A stretch of 10,468 nt of DNA from Flemingiibacterium sp045587285 (GTDB lineage: Bacteria > Bacillota > Clostridia > Oscillospirales > CAG-272). The notes beneath the pieces were generated by a model. That model was given only the letters and a program-made list of their open reading frames with translations. It was not told the DNA's origin and searched no databases. A program made the translations under genes and the position numbers. Positions 3,221 to 10,468 of this stretch are shown here, piece by piece; the first letter of the stretch is position 1, and the number at the start of each line of letters is the position of its first letter. The stretch is taken from positions 1 to 10,468 of the forward strand of contig JAZNBZ010000025.1 of assembly GCA_045587285.1 (NCBI GenBank). The letters are read 5' to 3'.

Positions 3221-4963
3221 ATGAAAAAACTACTTGAATTACTAAAACCGTATCGAAAAAAGCTTGTAGGCGTTGCTTTGATTGACGGTATCGGTATGAT
3301 ATGTGCGATTTTGATGCCTTTCGTTATGAGCGAGATCGTGGAAAAGGGCATCTCTGAGCAAAATATAGCGCTCGTATGGAAATACGCCGTGATAATGGTG
3401 CTTTTGGCGCTTGTGTCGGTCGTAGCCAACGTAATTTCCGCCAAGCTTAACACGAGCATATCTGCCGGATACTCGTCCGATCTTTGCCGCAGCACCTTTG
3501 AAAAGATCAATTCGCTGTCATATACCGATTATACGAAAATAGGCCCTTCGGGACTTTTAACGAGAGCAACCGACGATATATGGAACGTTGAGGGAACTAT
3601 TACGAGCCTTCCCTATACTCTTTTCACAGTTCCTGTTATGTTCATCGGTTCAGCCGTGCTCGCATTCTTAGCCGATCCCGTATTGTCCGCGGTATTTATG
3701 CTGTCTATCCCGCCGATTCTTATTTTAGTGCTTATACTTATGCGTCCTCTTTACGATATGTGGGACAAATCGGATAAGTACGTAGATATGCAGAATAAAA
3801 TCGTCCGCGAGAGATTGTCGGGGCTTCGTGTTGTCAGAGCGTTTAACAACGAAAAGCGAGAGCACGGCAGGGCAAAATTCGCCACCGAGGAAATGGCGAA
3901 ATATATGATCCGCGCCAACACTCGCGGAGGTATGGTCGATCCGTTCGCTATGCTTCTCTTAAACCTTGCTACCGTCGCGGTAATTTACTTCGGCGGTATC
4001 AGAGCGCAGGCAGGCTCGGGAATCAGCACGGGCGGAGTTATTGCCGTGCTTCAGTACATAGGTATGATTTCAAATGCCCTTATCAGCATTTCTTGGACGC
4101 TTGCGTGGCTCCCTAAGGTAAAGGTATCTATGCGCCGCCTTGATGAAATTCATTCGAGCGCGGATGAGGAAAAAATACCGGAGGGCGAAGGAGAAATTCC
4201 AAGCGGCTTTGATATAGAAATACGAAGCCTTTCCTTTGCGTATCCCGACTCTGCCAAAAGCGTTATAGAAAACGTATCGCTTTCCATTAAGGAGGGCGAG
4301 CATATCGCGCTTATCGGAGGCACGGGAAGCGGAAAAAGCACGCTGATAAAGCTCCTCGCAGGGCTTTTTGAGCCGAGCGAGGGAGATATCGTTATCGGCG
4401 GCGTTTCCTATACGGATATGCGCAAGGTGGATGTGCGCTCGCACTATTCGGTAGCCCTTCAAAAAGCGCAGATATTTGAAGGAACCGTAAGAGACAACGT
4501 CAAAATGGGTAAACCTACTGCAACCGATGATGAAATATACGAGGCTTTAAGGCTTTCCAAAATGTCAGATTTCGTGGAGTCGCACGAGAAAGGGCTTGAC
4601 TACGTTTTGGTGGGCAGCGGTCAAAACGTAAGCGGCGGTCAGCGGCAAAGACTGAATATGGCGAGAACCGTAATCAAAGAGGCAGATATATACATCTTTG
4701 ACGACAGCTTCAGCGCACTCGATTTTCTGACCGAAAGTGAGATCAAAGAAAACTATGCCACGCGCCTTCAGGGTAAGAGCCGAATCGTTGCAACCCAACG
4801 CATCAGCACGGCAATGAGTGCCGATCGTATATACGTGCTTGACAAGGGACGCATAATAGGCGTCGGAACGCATAGGGAGCTTCTCGCATCCTGTCCCATA
4901 TACCGTGAAATTGCCGATTCACAGCTTGGCGGCAGAAAGGAGGGTGCGTATGAAGAAGAATAA
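3221..4963 (+). CDS. Heterodimeric ABC exporter subunit with degenerate ATP site (BmrC/TM287-like)
   Basis: A 580-aa half-transporter: an N-terminal type IV exporter membrane domain (six helices, about 15-38, 53-75, 133-150, 155-175, 240-260 and 275-297), then a nucleotide-binding domain from about 330. Motifs: Walker A GGTGSGKST (366-374), Q-loop Q414, intact signature VSGGQ (470-474), Walker B IYIFD (490-494) and D-loop SALD (498-501). The catalytic Glu after Walker B is Asp495 and the switch His is Gln526 (ATQRIST). This Asp/Gln pair is the known mark of the degenerate-site subunit of heterodimeric exporters such as TM287/288 and BmrCD. It should pair with the product of the next gene and export drugs, lipids or peptides at the membrane. 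The start is forced: an in-frame stop lies at 3170-3172 and no other start codon follows it. No clear Shine-Dalgarno sequence precedes the ATG. The gene lies behind a leader-attenuator and overlaps the next gene by 14 nt. Confidence 0.93.
   Translation: MKKLLELLKPYRKKLVGVALIDGIGMICAILMPFVMSEIVEKGISEQNIALVWKYAVIMVLLALVSVVANVISAKLNTSISAGYSSDLCRSTFEKINSLSYTDYTKIGPSGLLTRATDDIWNVEGTITSLPYTLFTVPVMFIGSAVLAFLADPVLSAVFMLSIPPILILVLILMRPLYDMWDKSDKYVDMQNKIVRERLSGLRVVRAFNNEKREHGRAKFATEEMAKYMIRANTRGGMVDPFAMLLLNLATVAVIYFGGIRAQAGSGISTGGVIAVLQYIGMISNALISISWTLAWLPKVKVSMRRLDEIHSSADEEKIPEGEGEIPSGFDIEIRSLSFAYPDSAKSVIENVSLSIKEGEHIALIGGTGSGKSTLIKLLAGLFEPSEGDIVIGGVSYTDMRKVDVRSHYSVALQKAQIFEGTVRDNVKMGKPTATDDEIYEALRLSKMSDFVESHEKGLDYVLVGSGQNVSGGQRQRLNMARTVIKEADIYIFDDSFSALDFLTESEIKENYATRLQGKSRIVATQRISTAMSADRIYVLDKGRIIGVGTHRELLASCPIYREIADSQLGGRKEGAYEEE
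4938..4943 (+). promoter_or_regulatory. Ribosome binding site choosing the start of the second exporter gene
   Basis: AGGAGG inside the end of the first exporter gene, 6 nt before the ATG at 4950. It favours this start over the in-frame ATG at 4905, which would add 15 residues (MKLPIHSLAAERRVR) and has no such site. Confidence 0.85.
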
Positions 4964-6725
4964 AAAGAGCAAAGGACTCAGCTCTGCAAAGGTGATCCTT
5001 AGAATTATTAAGGATTCGCTTGGGATTATTCATTGGCTCTCCCTTGCCACCGTTTTGAGCATTGGCTCGGCGTATCTTGCTATGACGGCACCCGAAATTC
5101 TCGGAAATCTGACGAATCAGATATACGATCTGCTCGATATCGGTACGCCTATCGACACTTCATTATTTAACAGCCGCATTATAACTCTCGCGGCGGTATC
5201 TCTTTTGTCAGCACTTCTCGGTGCACTCACCAAAGCGGTTATGAATTACTCCGTCAGCAGCTTCTTCACCTGTAAGATAAGAATCAAAATGAGCGAAAAA
5301 ATAGCAAGAATTCCTATCAAGGCAGTTGACAGCACTCCTAACGGAGAATTTATATCGCGAATGACTAACGACGTTTCGATTATGGGTGGCTCGATACACG
5401 ACATTTTCGGCGTTATCATTAACGGCGTAATTCAGCTTGTGATGATTTCGGTCATTATTTTCACCGAGGAGCCGATTATGGCGGTAGCCGTAATAGTATT
5501 TGTACCGCTCTCGCTTGTTCTTTCTGCCATTCTTGCATCGAAAAGTGAAAAGCACTTTAACGATTCTCGTACCGAGTCGGGGAAGCTATACAGCATTTGC
5601 GAGGAGAATTTGGCTTGCTTTGATGCGGTCAAGATATTTTCTATTGAAAAGGCACAAAACGAAAAATACAGGGACGTTACCAAACGGTACGCCGATTATT
5701 CTGCAAAAGGCTATTTCGTTTCGGGACTTGTAAGTCCTATCGTCGGACTTATAAATAACCTGTCGTACGTTGCCATTTGTGTTATCGGCGCGTATCTCGT
5801 TATAAACGCAAAAGTAAACGTTGGCGCGCTCGTCGCTTTTATTATGTATACTAAGCTTTTTTCCGGCCCTCTTGAATCTATCGCAAACGGTATGTCTATG
5901 ATACAGTCAACTATTGCCTCGGCAAGGAGAGTGTACGAATACCTCGACGGTGAGGAAATGGAAGAAATAGAGCCCGAAGGAAACGTGACAGTCAAAGGCG
6001 CGGTTGATTTCGTTGACGTTTGCTTCTCTTATACCGATGACAAACCTCTCATCGAAAACTTAAATCTGCACGTAAGCCCCGGCGAAAAGGTGGCGATCGT
6101 AGGACCTACGGGCGGCGGAAAGACGACTATCGTTAACATATTGATGCGCTTTTATGATTCAAAATCGGGACAAGTTCTTGTTGACGGTAAGGACATCACC
6201 GCTATGAGCCGTACCGACGTCAGGGAAATGTTCGGTATGGTATTGCAGGATACTATGCTGTTTTCGGGCAGCGTATACGATAATATTGCTTACGGAAAGG
6301 AAGGCGCAACCCGAGATGAGGTTATGGAGGCTGCAAGAAAGGCGCACATAGATAGCTTTATTGATGCTCTCCCCAACGGCTATGATACCGAGATAAACGA
6401 GGATAGCACCAATATCAGTGCGGGACAAAAGCAGCTTTTGACAATTGCAAGAGCATATCTTTCCGACAGACCTATTCTCATTCTTGATGAGGCAACAAGC
6501 AACGTTGATACCCGTACCGAGCTTTTGATACAGCAAACTATGGATGAGCTTATGAAGGGACGAACTGCTTTCGTTATTGCGCACCGACTTTCAACCGTCG
6601 AAAACGCTGACGTTATTTTGGTGGTGGACAACGGTCATATAGTCGAGCAGGGAAAGCACGCCGAGCTCCTATGTCAAAACGGACTGTATTCAAAAATTTA
6701 TAACAGTCAGTACCCTAAAGCATAA
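4950..6725 (+). CDS. Heterodimeric ABC exporter subunit with catalytic ATP site (BmrD/TM288-like)
   Basis: A 591-aa half-transporter beginning MKKNKKSKGLSS: a Lys-rich N-terminus, six predicted membrane helices (about 28-50, 77-98, 152-172, 175-196, 262-284 and 289-310) and a nucleotide-binding domain from about 350. Motifs: Walker A GPTGGGKTT (385-393), Q-loop Q433, Walker B ILILD (509-513) with catalytic Glu514, D-loop SNVD (517-520) and switch His545 (IAHRLST). Its signature is ISAGQ (489-493) rather than LSGGQ. That deviant signature faces the degenerate Walker B/switch residues of the partner, so one composite site is impaired and the other, made of this subunit's Walker motifs and the partner's VSGGQ, is fully catalytic. 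This complementarity supports a dedicated heterodimer. The start at 4950 overlaps the upstream gene by 14 nt, indicating translational coupling. The substrate cannot be told from sequence; multidrug export is the usual assignment. Confidence 0.93.
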   Translation: MKKNKKSKGLSSAKVILRIIKDSLGIIHWLSLATVLSIGSAYLAMTAPEILGNLTNQIYDLLDIGTPIDTSLFNSRIITLAAVSLLSALLGALTKAVMNYSVSSFFTCKIRIKMSEKIARIPIKAVDSTPNGEFISRMTNDVSIMGGSIHDIFGVIINGVIQLVMISVIIFTEEPIMAVAVIVFVPLSLVLSAILASKSEKHFNDSRTESGKLYSICEENLACFDAVKIFSIEKAQNEKYRDVTKRYADYSAKGYFVSGLVSPIVGLINNLSYVAICVIGAYLVINAKVNVGALVAFIMYTKLFSGPLESIANGMSMIQSTIASARRVYEYLDGEEMEEIEPEGNVTVKGAVDFVDVCFSYTDDKPLIENLNLHVSPGEKVAIVGPTGGGKTTIVNILMRFYDSKSGQVLVDGKDITAMSRTDVREMFGMVLQDTMLFSGSVYDNIAYGKEGATRDEVMEAARKAHIDSFIDALPNGYDTEINEDSTNISAGQKQLLTIARAYLSDRPILILDEATSNVDTRTELLIQQTMDELMKGRTAFVIAHRLSTVENADVILVVDNGHIVEQGKHAELLCQNGLYSKIYNSQYPKA

Positions 6726-6810
6726 TTTTTTAGAAACAAAAGGGAAATCGTTCGTATATGTAAAAAGAACTTGCGGGAGAGTCTGCAAAATTAGCGGTAA
6801 AATTGAATTT

Positions 6811-6839
6811 AGCCATCACGGTTTCGTGATGGCTTTTTC
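6811..6839 (+). terminator. Rho-independent terminator of the exporter operon
   Basis: AGCCATCACG (6811-6820) pairs perfectly with CGTGATGGCT (6825-6834), loop GTTT, followed by a T-run (five T from the stem end). It lies 86 nt after the stop of the second exporter gene. Confidence 0.88.
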
Positions 6840-6856
6840 ATACGCAGAAAGCAAAG

Positions 6857-6879
6857 AAAAGCCCCACGCGAGGCGGGGC
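6857..6879 (-). terminator. Terminator of the AraC-family regulator gene
   Basis: On the minus strand GCCCC (6879-6875) pairs with GGGGC (6865-6861), followed by TTTTCTTT. It starts 7 nt after the regulator stop codon. Together with the terminator at 6811-6839 it separates two convergent transcripts. Confidence 0.7.
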
Positions 6880-6886
6880 AAACAAA

Positions 6887-7786
6887 TCATTTCTTTTCGA
6901 TAGGAATCCAAAGCTCTCGATATCTCTGGTTACGCTTTTCTCCTTCAAACCAATGAGTTACGACAAGTTCGGGGGCATTCTTTAGCTGATATCCAGAAGT
7001 AGGAAGCCACTCACTTGCAATTTTTCGTCTCAAATCAAGAAAGGTCATTGTCGGGTATGCACATCGATCGGTCTCGAATATTGCGTAGGTGCATTTGGGA
7101 ATTGTAACGTTCTCATAATATTTTGCGAACTCCTCGCCCAAGATTCCGTCTTTGTTAAGATTGTTGCGACAGTATTCGTTCAGCTGACTTGCGATATAGA
7201 AATCATAACCTTCGTCGTCAATATTCGTAATAATATCGAAATTATTGACAACATCGCCCGAAAGTCCTTTTAGAATATATTGTAAAGGTCTGGTCTTTAC
7301 ATACATTTCTTTTTCTTGTTCCAGGCGTTCTCCAGGAATGCCGGAGAAATGACGCTTATAACCCGTCAAGATCATTTCATCTTTTTCTTCAATTCTGTAA
7401 TTCATAATGCTACCGCCTTCCAATGAAATTTTGATTGACAAGCGAGAAAAGGATTTGAGCATACTGCCGTCTGCGCGAGCCTGCGACGGAGTAATGCCGT
7501 GGAATTTTTGAAATGCTTTAGCAAAGCTATCGGGGCTGTCATAACCGTATTTCAGAGCGATATCGATTACTTTTTCTTTATCGTTTGCAAGCTCTGCGCC
7601 TGCCAAGGATAGACGGCGAAGCCTGATATATTCGCCAAGTGTGTATCCGCAAAGAATACTGAATACTCTTTGAAAATGGTAGCTTGAAGAAAAACTTTCA
7701 GCTGCCACCTTTTCGTAATCGATTTCTTCGGTCAGATTCGCCTCGATATAATCAATTGCTTTTTGCATTCCGGTAATCCAATCCAT
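6887..7786 (-). CDS. AraC-family transcriptional regulator with GyrI-like effector-binding domain
   Basis: A 299-aa protein beginning MDWITGMQKAIDYIEANL. Residues 5-105 form an N-terminal AraC-type double helix-turn-helix: the first recognition region around SSSYHFQRVFSILCGYTLGEYIR (helices near 25-45), the second around VIDIALKYGYDSPDSFAKAFQKFHGITP (73-100). Residues 128-297 match the GyrI-like small-molecule-binding fold fused to such regulators (start MNYRIEEKDEMILTGYK, end YRELWIPIE). This architecture is found in activators such as Rob and in drug- or metabolite-responsive regulators of Firmicutes. The start at 7786 has GGGAGGG at 7800-7794 and a promoter at 7869-7897. The gene faces the exporter operon tail to tail, so it could sense an exported compound, but no shared operator proves this. 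Confidence 0.92.
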   Translation of the reverse strand: MDWITGMQKAIDYIEANLTEEIDYEKVAAESFSSSYHFQRVFSILCGYTLGEYIRLRRLSLAGAELANDKEKVIDIALKYGYDSPDSFAKAFQKFHGITPSQARADGSMLKSFSRLSIKISLEGGSIMNYRIEEKDEMILTGYKRHFSGIPGERLEQEKEMYVKTRPLQYILKGLSGDVVNNFDIITNIDDEGYDFYIASQLNEYCRNNLNKDGILGEEFAKYYENVTIPKCTYAIFETDRCAYPTMTFLDLRRKIASEWLPTSGYQLKNAPELVVTHWFEGEKRNQRYRELWIPIEKK

Positions 7787-7855
7787 TATTCATCCCTCCC
7801 GTCTGCCTATATTTTATCAGAAAGCGTTCTAAAAATCCCGACATTCTGTGCGAAG

Positions 7856-7870
7856 ATATATCGGATATAT
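7856..7870 (-). promoter_or_regulatory. Palindrome overlapping the AraC regulator promoter (possible operator)
   Basis: ATATATC-G-GATATAT is a perfect 7+1+7 palindrome. It overlaps the first bases of the -10 box (7874-7869, minus) and covers the predicted transcription start. A bound protein here would block transcription, so autoregulation is possible. It is AT-rich, so chance is not negligible. Confidence 0.4.
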
Positions 7871-7897
7871 TATAGCATACTTTTTTAGTTTTAACAA
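7869..7897 (-). promoter_or_regulatory. Promoter of the AraC-family regulator
   Basis: On the minus strand: TTGTTA at 7897-7892, a 17-nt spacer, TATAAT at 7874-7869, and TG one base before the -10 (extended). The -10 box ends 83 nt upstream of the start codon. Confidence 0.75.
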
Positions 7898-7917
7898 GTT
7901 TTTTCTGCTTCCCACGG

Positions 7918-8304
7918 ATGAGCGCGTGGATGCCGAGCGCACATCACGACAACCCCAAGATTATGGAATACATCGAAAGGTTTCTTGCTATTGATACCTC
8001 GCCCGCGGCTTACCGCGCATCAAGACACCCCAGGCTTTTCTACGTATGGGGACACAGCTATGAGTTTGAGCGTAAGGGCAACTGGGATCATATCGAAGCA
8101 ATCTGCGAAAAGCTCGCAAACAACTCTGATATTTGGTACGCGACCAATATCGAGATATACGAATACGTCGAGGCGTACGGCAGACTCGTTTACAGCGCCG
8201 ACGGAAGAACTGTCTATAACCCAACGCTCTACACGCTTTGGTTTGACGTTGACGGTGTGACGTACAGCATCGCTCCGGGACAAACGCTTAAGATAGACGC
8301 CTGA
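7918..8304 (+). pseudogene. Polysaccharide deacetylase-like protein, C-terminal remnant
   Basis: 128 residues from the first ATG. Residues 1-75 resemble the C-terminal part of NodB-homology polysaccharide deacetylases of Firmicutes: SAWMPSAHHDNP, RHPRLFYVWGHSYEFE (about 37-52), NWDHIEAICEKL and DIWYATNIEIYEYVEA. The tail (YSADGRTVYNPTLYTLWFDV to the end) is the beta extension usual after this domain. The N-terminal half, which carries the catalytic Asp-Asp and the metal-binding His motif, is missing. In-frame codons continue upstream to a TAG at 7873 without another ATG, and this stretch becomes the AT-rich AraC promoter. There is no ribosome binding site or promoter for it. The likely explanation is a deletion whose breakpoint lies between about 7875 and 7917. 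Enzyme activity is not expected. Confidence 0.75.
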
Positions 8305-8356
8305 TTTGCACATTTTGAGTAACCTTACGAATTTTAATATTTTACATAAAACCCGC

Positions 8357-8385
8357 TTGACTATTTCCGTATAGCGTGATACACT
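8357..8385 (+). promoter_or_regulatory. Promoter of the GH42-like gene
   Basis: TTGACT at 8357-8362, a 17-nt spacer and TACACT at 8380-8385, with TG at 8377-8378 (extended -10). It lies 69 nt upstream of the ATG. Confidence 0.7.
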
Positions 8386-8396
8386 GTAGTTAAGGC

Positions 8397-8415
8397 GATT
8401 GGCGGGTTGCCGATC
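8397..8415 (+). other. 5'-UTR hairpin of the GH42-like gene
   Basis: GATTGGC (8397-8403) pairs with GCCGATC (8409-8415), seven pairs including one G-U, loop GGGTT. It sits at the predicted 5' end of the mRNA, where it could stabilise the transcript. There is no U-run and it is not a terminator. A binding site for a regulator is an alternative. Confidence 0.45.
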
Positions 8416-8454
8416 ACCTGAAAATTTTGTTATGTTAAAAGGAGATTTAACATT

Positions 8455-10392
8455 ATGCTGTACGGTTTTTCTATGATGCCGCTCGTCGAAAACGAGTTTG
8501 AGGCAAGGGTAGCCGACATCGTTGATCAGGTCAAGCGTCAAGCGGTGCAAATGCCGCTTTTCATAATGACGCTTACGCCCGAGGGGAATCCCGTTTGGGA
8601 TAAAGCCGGCAAGATGGCAAAGCTTTATGCACGCTACCGCGACGCACTCGCAAAAAAGGGTGTTCAGAGCGGTATACTCATTCAGGCGTCCATCGGTCAC
8701 GGTTATCCGATCACCAAAAACCCCTTCCAGCCTCTTGTGAGCCTTAATGACGGCGACGAAAAGCACACTTGCTGTCCTATGGACAAGGATTTCCTCGCGC
8801 ATTTCTCGGATGCTCTTCGCACGCTTGCAAAGGAAAAGCCTGCGGTTATGATGCTTGACGACGACTTCAGACTTATGCTTCGTCCCGGTCGCGGATGCGG
8901 ATGCCCCTTACATATGGCGGAATTTAACCGCCGTGCCGGCACATCGATGACTCGTGAGGAGCTTTGGCAGTACGTTACCACCCACGACAAGAGTGATAAG
9001 CTGACGAGAATTTTCGTTGACACACAGATCGACTCTCTCGTTCACGCGGCAAAGGTGTTCAGAGCGGCAATCGATGAGATTGATCCCACTATTCAGGGCG
9101 CGAACTGCACGTCCGGACACATTTGCGAGGCGGTTGACCTCACGAGCAAGGCGTTCGCAGGCAAGGGAAACCCGAGTATCGTCCGCGTGCCGAACGGCAA
9201 GTACACGCCGACCTCCGCAAGAGAGTTCAGCAACCAAATGCGCAATATGGCGATATGCGGTGCAAGACTTAAAAAGCGCGGAGTTGACGTGATTCTCGCG
9301 GAAACCGATACCGTTCCCTTTAACAGATACGCAAAGAGCGCGCGCTATCTTAACGCTCACTATATAGCGTCTATTATGGAGGGCGCGAGCGGCGCAAAGC
9401 ATTGGCTTACCCGAACCTCTATATTTGAGCCGGCGTCAGGCAAGGCATACCGCGATATTCTTGCGCGCCACGCAGGGCTTTACGAAAAGCTCCGCGAGCT
9501 CTCGAAAAACATTCGCTGGGTAGGGCTTAACGCGTATTTCCTCGAGCAGATTGATTTTGATTTCACCGCGCAGAAGCCCGTAAACTACCACGACAGCGAT
9601 TGGGTAACGCTCAATCTTGAGAGAATGGGACTCCCGTTCTACTTCTCTGAAAACAGCGAAAAGGCGAACGTCATCGAGCACAATATGGTCGGCGATATGA
9701 CCGACGAGCAGATAGAGGCGCTTTTCGAAAACACCGTTATCGTGGACGGCGCGTCCGCGAAGGCTCTGTGCGAGCGCGGATACGGAGAATATCTTGGTGT
9801 TGACGTCACTGATTGGGATCTCGGAATGTGTCACAACGAAAGCTTTGACGTTGAGCGTCATATGAACTGCACCAAGCAGAAAAATCACAAGAAGCTCACG
9901 CTTACAAACGAGTGCGCGGAGGTGCTTTCAAGCAACGTAAGACGCGCCGACGGATATCAGCAGGTGCTTGCGCCTGCAACGACCTTGCTGTCGCGTGACA
10001 ACGGTGCGCTTTCCGTAGTCTTTTGCGGCTCGCCCACGGCCGCGTTCAACTACGTTGAAGGCTTCGCGTTCCTTAACGAAACGCGAAAGAAGCAGTTCGT
10101 GGACATTCTCTCGCGTGCCGGCGCACTGCCGATATACGCGGTAGGCGACGAGGAGATATGTCTGCGTGCAGGCTACGTTGAGGACGGCAGACTCCTAGCG
10201 GCGATCTACTCGCTCGGAATGGACCCGATCGAGAAGGCTACGCTTTATCTCGAAAAGGCGCCTACCGAGATCAAGGCGCTCACGCCCGACGGCGACGAGG
10301 TGCCCGTAGAGTTTGAGGCGCTCGGCGACGGCGTGTACGCTATCGACAAGCGAGTCGAGATACTCGATCCCGTATTGCTGTTGATTAAATAA
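8455..10392 (+). CDS. GH42-like TIM-barrel protein, specificity unknown
   Basis: A 645-aa cytoplasmic protein (no signal peptide) starting MLYGFSMMPLVENEF, with AAGGAG 10 nt before the ATG. Residues 1-365 read as a TIM barrel of the clan-A glycoside hydrolase type: strands such as MPLFIMTL, SGILIQASIG, AVMMLDDDFRL (131-140) and VDVILAETD (277-285). Likely active-site candidates are D136/D137 and E283. CGCPLH (148-153) and CC (106-107) could bind metal. Residues 390-450 (LPFYFS, TVIVDGASAKALCERGYGEYLGV) resemble the amidotransferase-like trimerisation domain of GH42 beta-galactosidases. A small C-terminal beta domain follows (about 590-645, ending in LDPVLLLIK). It probably acts on a glycoside inside the cell, but I cannot assign a substrate or a numbered family. 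It is monocistronic, with its own promoter and terminator. Its higher G+C than the left half of the window suggests a core gene. Confidence 0.7.
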   Translation: MLYGFSMMPLVENEFEARVADIVDQVKRQAVQMPLFIMTLTPEGNPVWDKAGKMAKLYARYRDALAKKGVQSGILIQASIGHGYPITKNPFQPLVSLNDGDEKHTCCPMDKDFLAHFSDALRTLAKEKPAVMMLDDDFRLMLRPGRGCGCPLHMAEFNRRAGTSMTREELWQYVTTHDKSDKLTRIFVDTQIDSLVHAAKVFRAAIDEIDPTIQGANCTSGHICEAVDLTSKAFAGKGNPSIVRVPNGKYTPTSAREFSNQMRNMAICGARLKKRGVDVILAETDTVPFNRYAKSARYLNAHYIASIMEGASGAKHWLTRTSIFEPASGKAYRDILARHAGLYEKLRELSKNIRWVGLNAYFLEQIDFDFTAQKPVNYHDSDWVTLNLERMGLPFYFSENSEKANVIEHNMVGDMTDEQIEALFENTVIVDGASAKALCERGYGEYLGVDVTDWDLGMCHNESFDVERHMNCTKQKNHKKLTLTNECAEVLSSNVRRADGYQQVLAPATTLLSRDNGALSVVFCGSPTAAFNYVEGFAFLNETRKKQFVDILSRAGALPIYAVGDEEICLRAGYVEDGRLLAAIYSLGMDPIEKATLYLEKAPTEIKALTPDGDEVPVEFEALGDGVYAIDKRVEILDPVLLLIK

Positions 10393-10400
10393 TCAAAATC

Positions 10401-10438
10401 CTCGCCCCCCCTTCGAGAGCGGGGAAATTTTTTTTTTT
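10401..10438 (+). terminator. Terminator of the GH42-like gene
   Basis: A C-rich arm (10405-10411) pairs with GGGG (10421-10424), with an alternative CTCG/CGAG pairing (10401-10404 with 10414-10417), followed by eleven T at 10428-10438. It begins 8 nt after the stop codon. The remaining 30 bases to the window end show nothing recognisable. Confidence 0.75.
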
Positions 10439-10468
10439 CTGTAGATTTGGAATGTCGGAAAGGCAAAT

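Noticed and set aside
4905..4949. In-frame upstream ATG giving a 606-aa second exporter subunit
   Set aside because: The extra 15 residues are translated from the end of the first gene and lack a ribosome binding site, while AGGAGG lies 6 nt before the ATG at 4950.
8020..8802. 260-codon minus-strand ORF across the deacetylase remnant and the start of the GH-like gene
   Set aside because: It is antisense to two recognisable coding regions and to a promoter; its length reflects codon bias on the opposite strand.
1..10468. CRISPR array, replication origin or phage structural module
   Set aside because: No regularly spaced direct repeats, DnaA-box cluster or phage proteins were found on either strand.

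Overview
The window looks like a contig from a Clostridia-class Firmicute, probably uncultured and gut-type. The best indicator is a SCIFF (six-cysteine ranthipeptide) precursor with the start of its radical-SAM maturase at the left edge, a pair nearly confined to Clostridia. Sigma-A-type promoters with 17-nt spacers, AAGGAG-type ribosome binding sites, many U-tailed hairpins and the family affiliations of the proteins agree. Bases 1-30 match, as I recall it, the 3' adapter of MGI/BGI DNBSEQ libraries, and this match cuts the maturase gene in mid-codon. The left edge is therefore a contig end carrying adapter sequence, not a natural gene end.

Layout. (1) 31-400, minus strand: scfA (49 aa) from a consensus promoter, an intercistronic terminator-like hairpin, then the first 28 codons of scfB. 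(2) 506-690: tRNA-Gln(CTG) with its own promoter and terminator. (3) 690-1190: no intact gene; a tRNA 3'-half-like scrap, hairpins and an ATG-less relict reading frame. (4) 1193-2233, minus strand: a secreted lipoprotein of unknown function with its own promoter. (5) 2240-2690: decayed IS3-family remnants with two related long hairpins. (6) 2920-6840, plus strand: the most interesting unit. A strong promoter drives a 23-codon leader peptide, followed by a terminator whose 3' arm can alternatively pair with the end of the leader ORF, then a second strong terminator. Next come two overlapping genes for a heterodimeric ABC exporter with one degenerate and one canonical ATP site (BmrCD / TM287-288 type). 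The arrangement resembles ribosome-mediated attenuation as described for Bacillus subtilis bmrB-bmrCD. (7) 6861-7897, minus strand: an AraC-family regulator with a GyrI-like effector domain, convergent with the exporter operon. (8) 7918-8304: the C-terminal remnant of a polysaccharide deacetylase-like gene. (9) 8357-10438: a 645-aa TIM-barrel, GH42-like protein of unknown specificity with its own promoter and terminator.

Functional reading. The exporter with its leader, and possibly the AraC/GyrI regulator, look like a drug- or peptide-response module in which ribosome behaviour on the leader would set read-through into the transporter. The SCIFF pair is a separate thioether-peptide (RiPP) locus cut by the contig end. 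The deacetylase remnant and the GH-like gene suggest carbohydrate metabolism. Family assignments come from motif recognition in the sequence; no database search was run.
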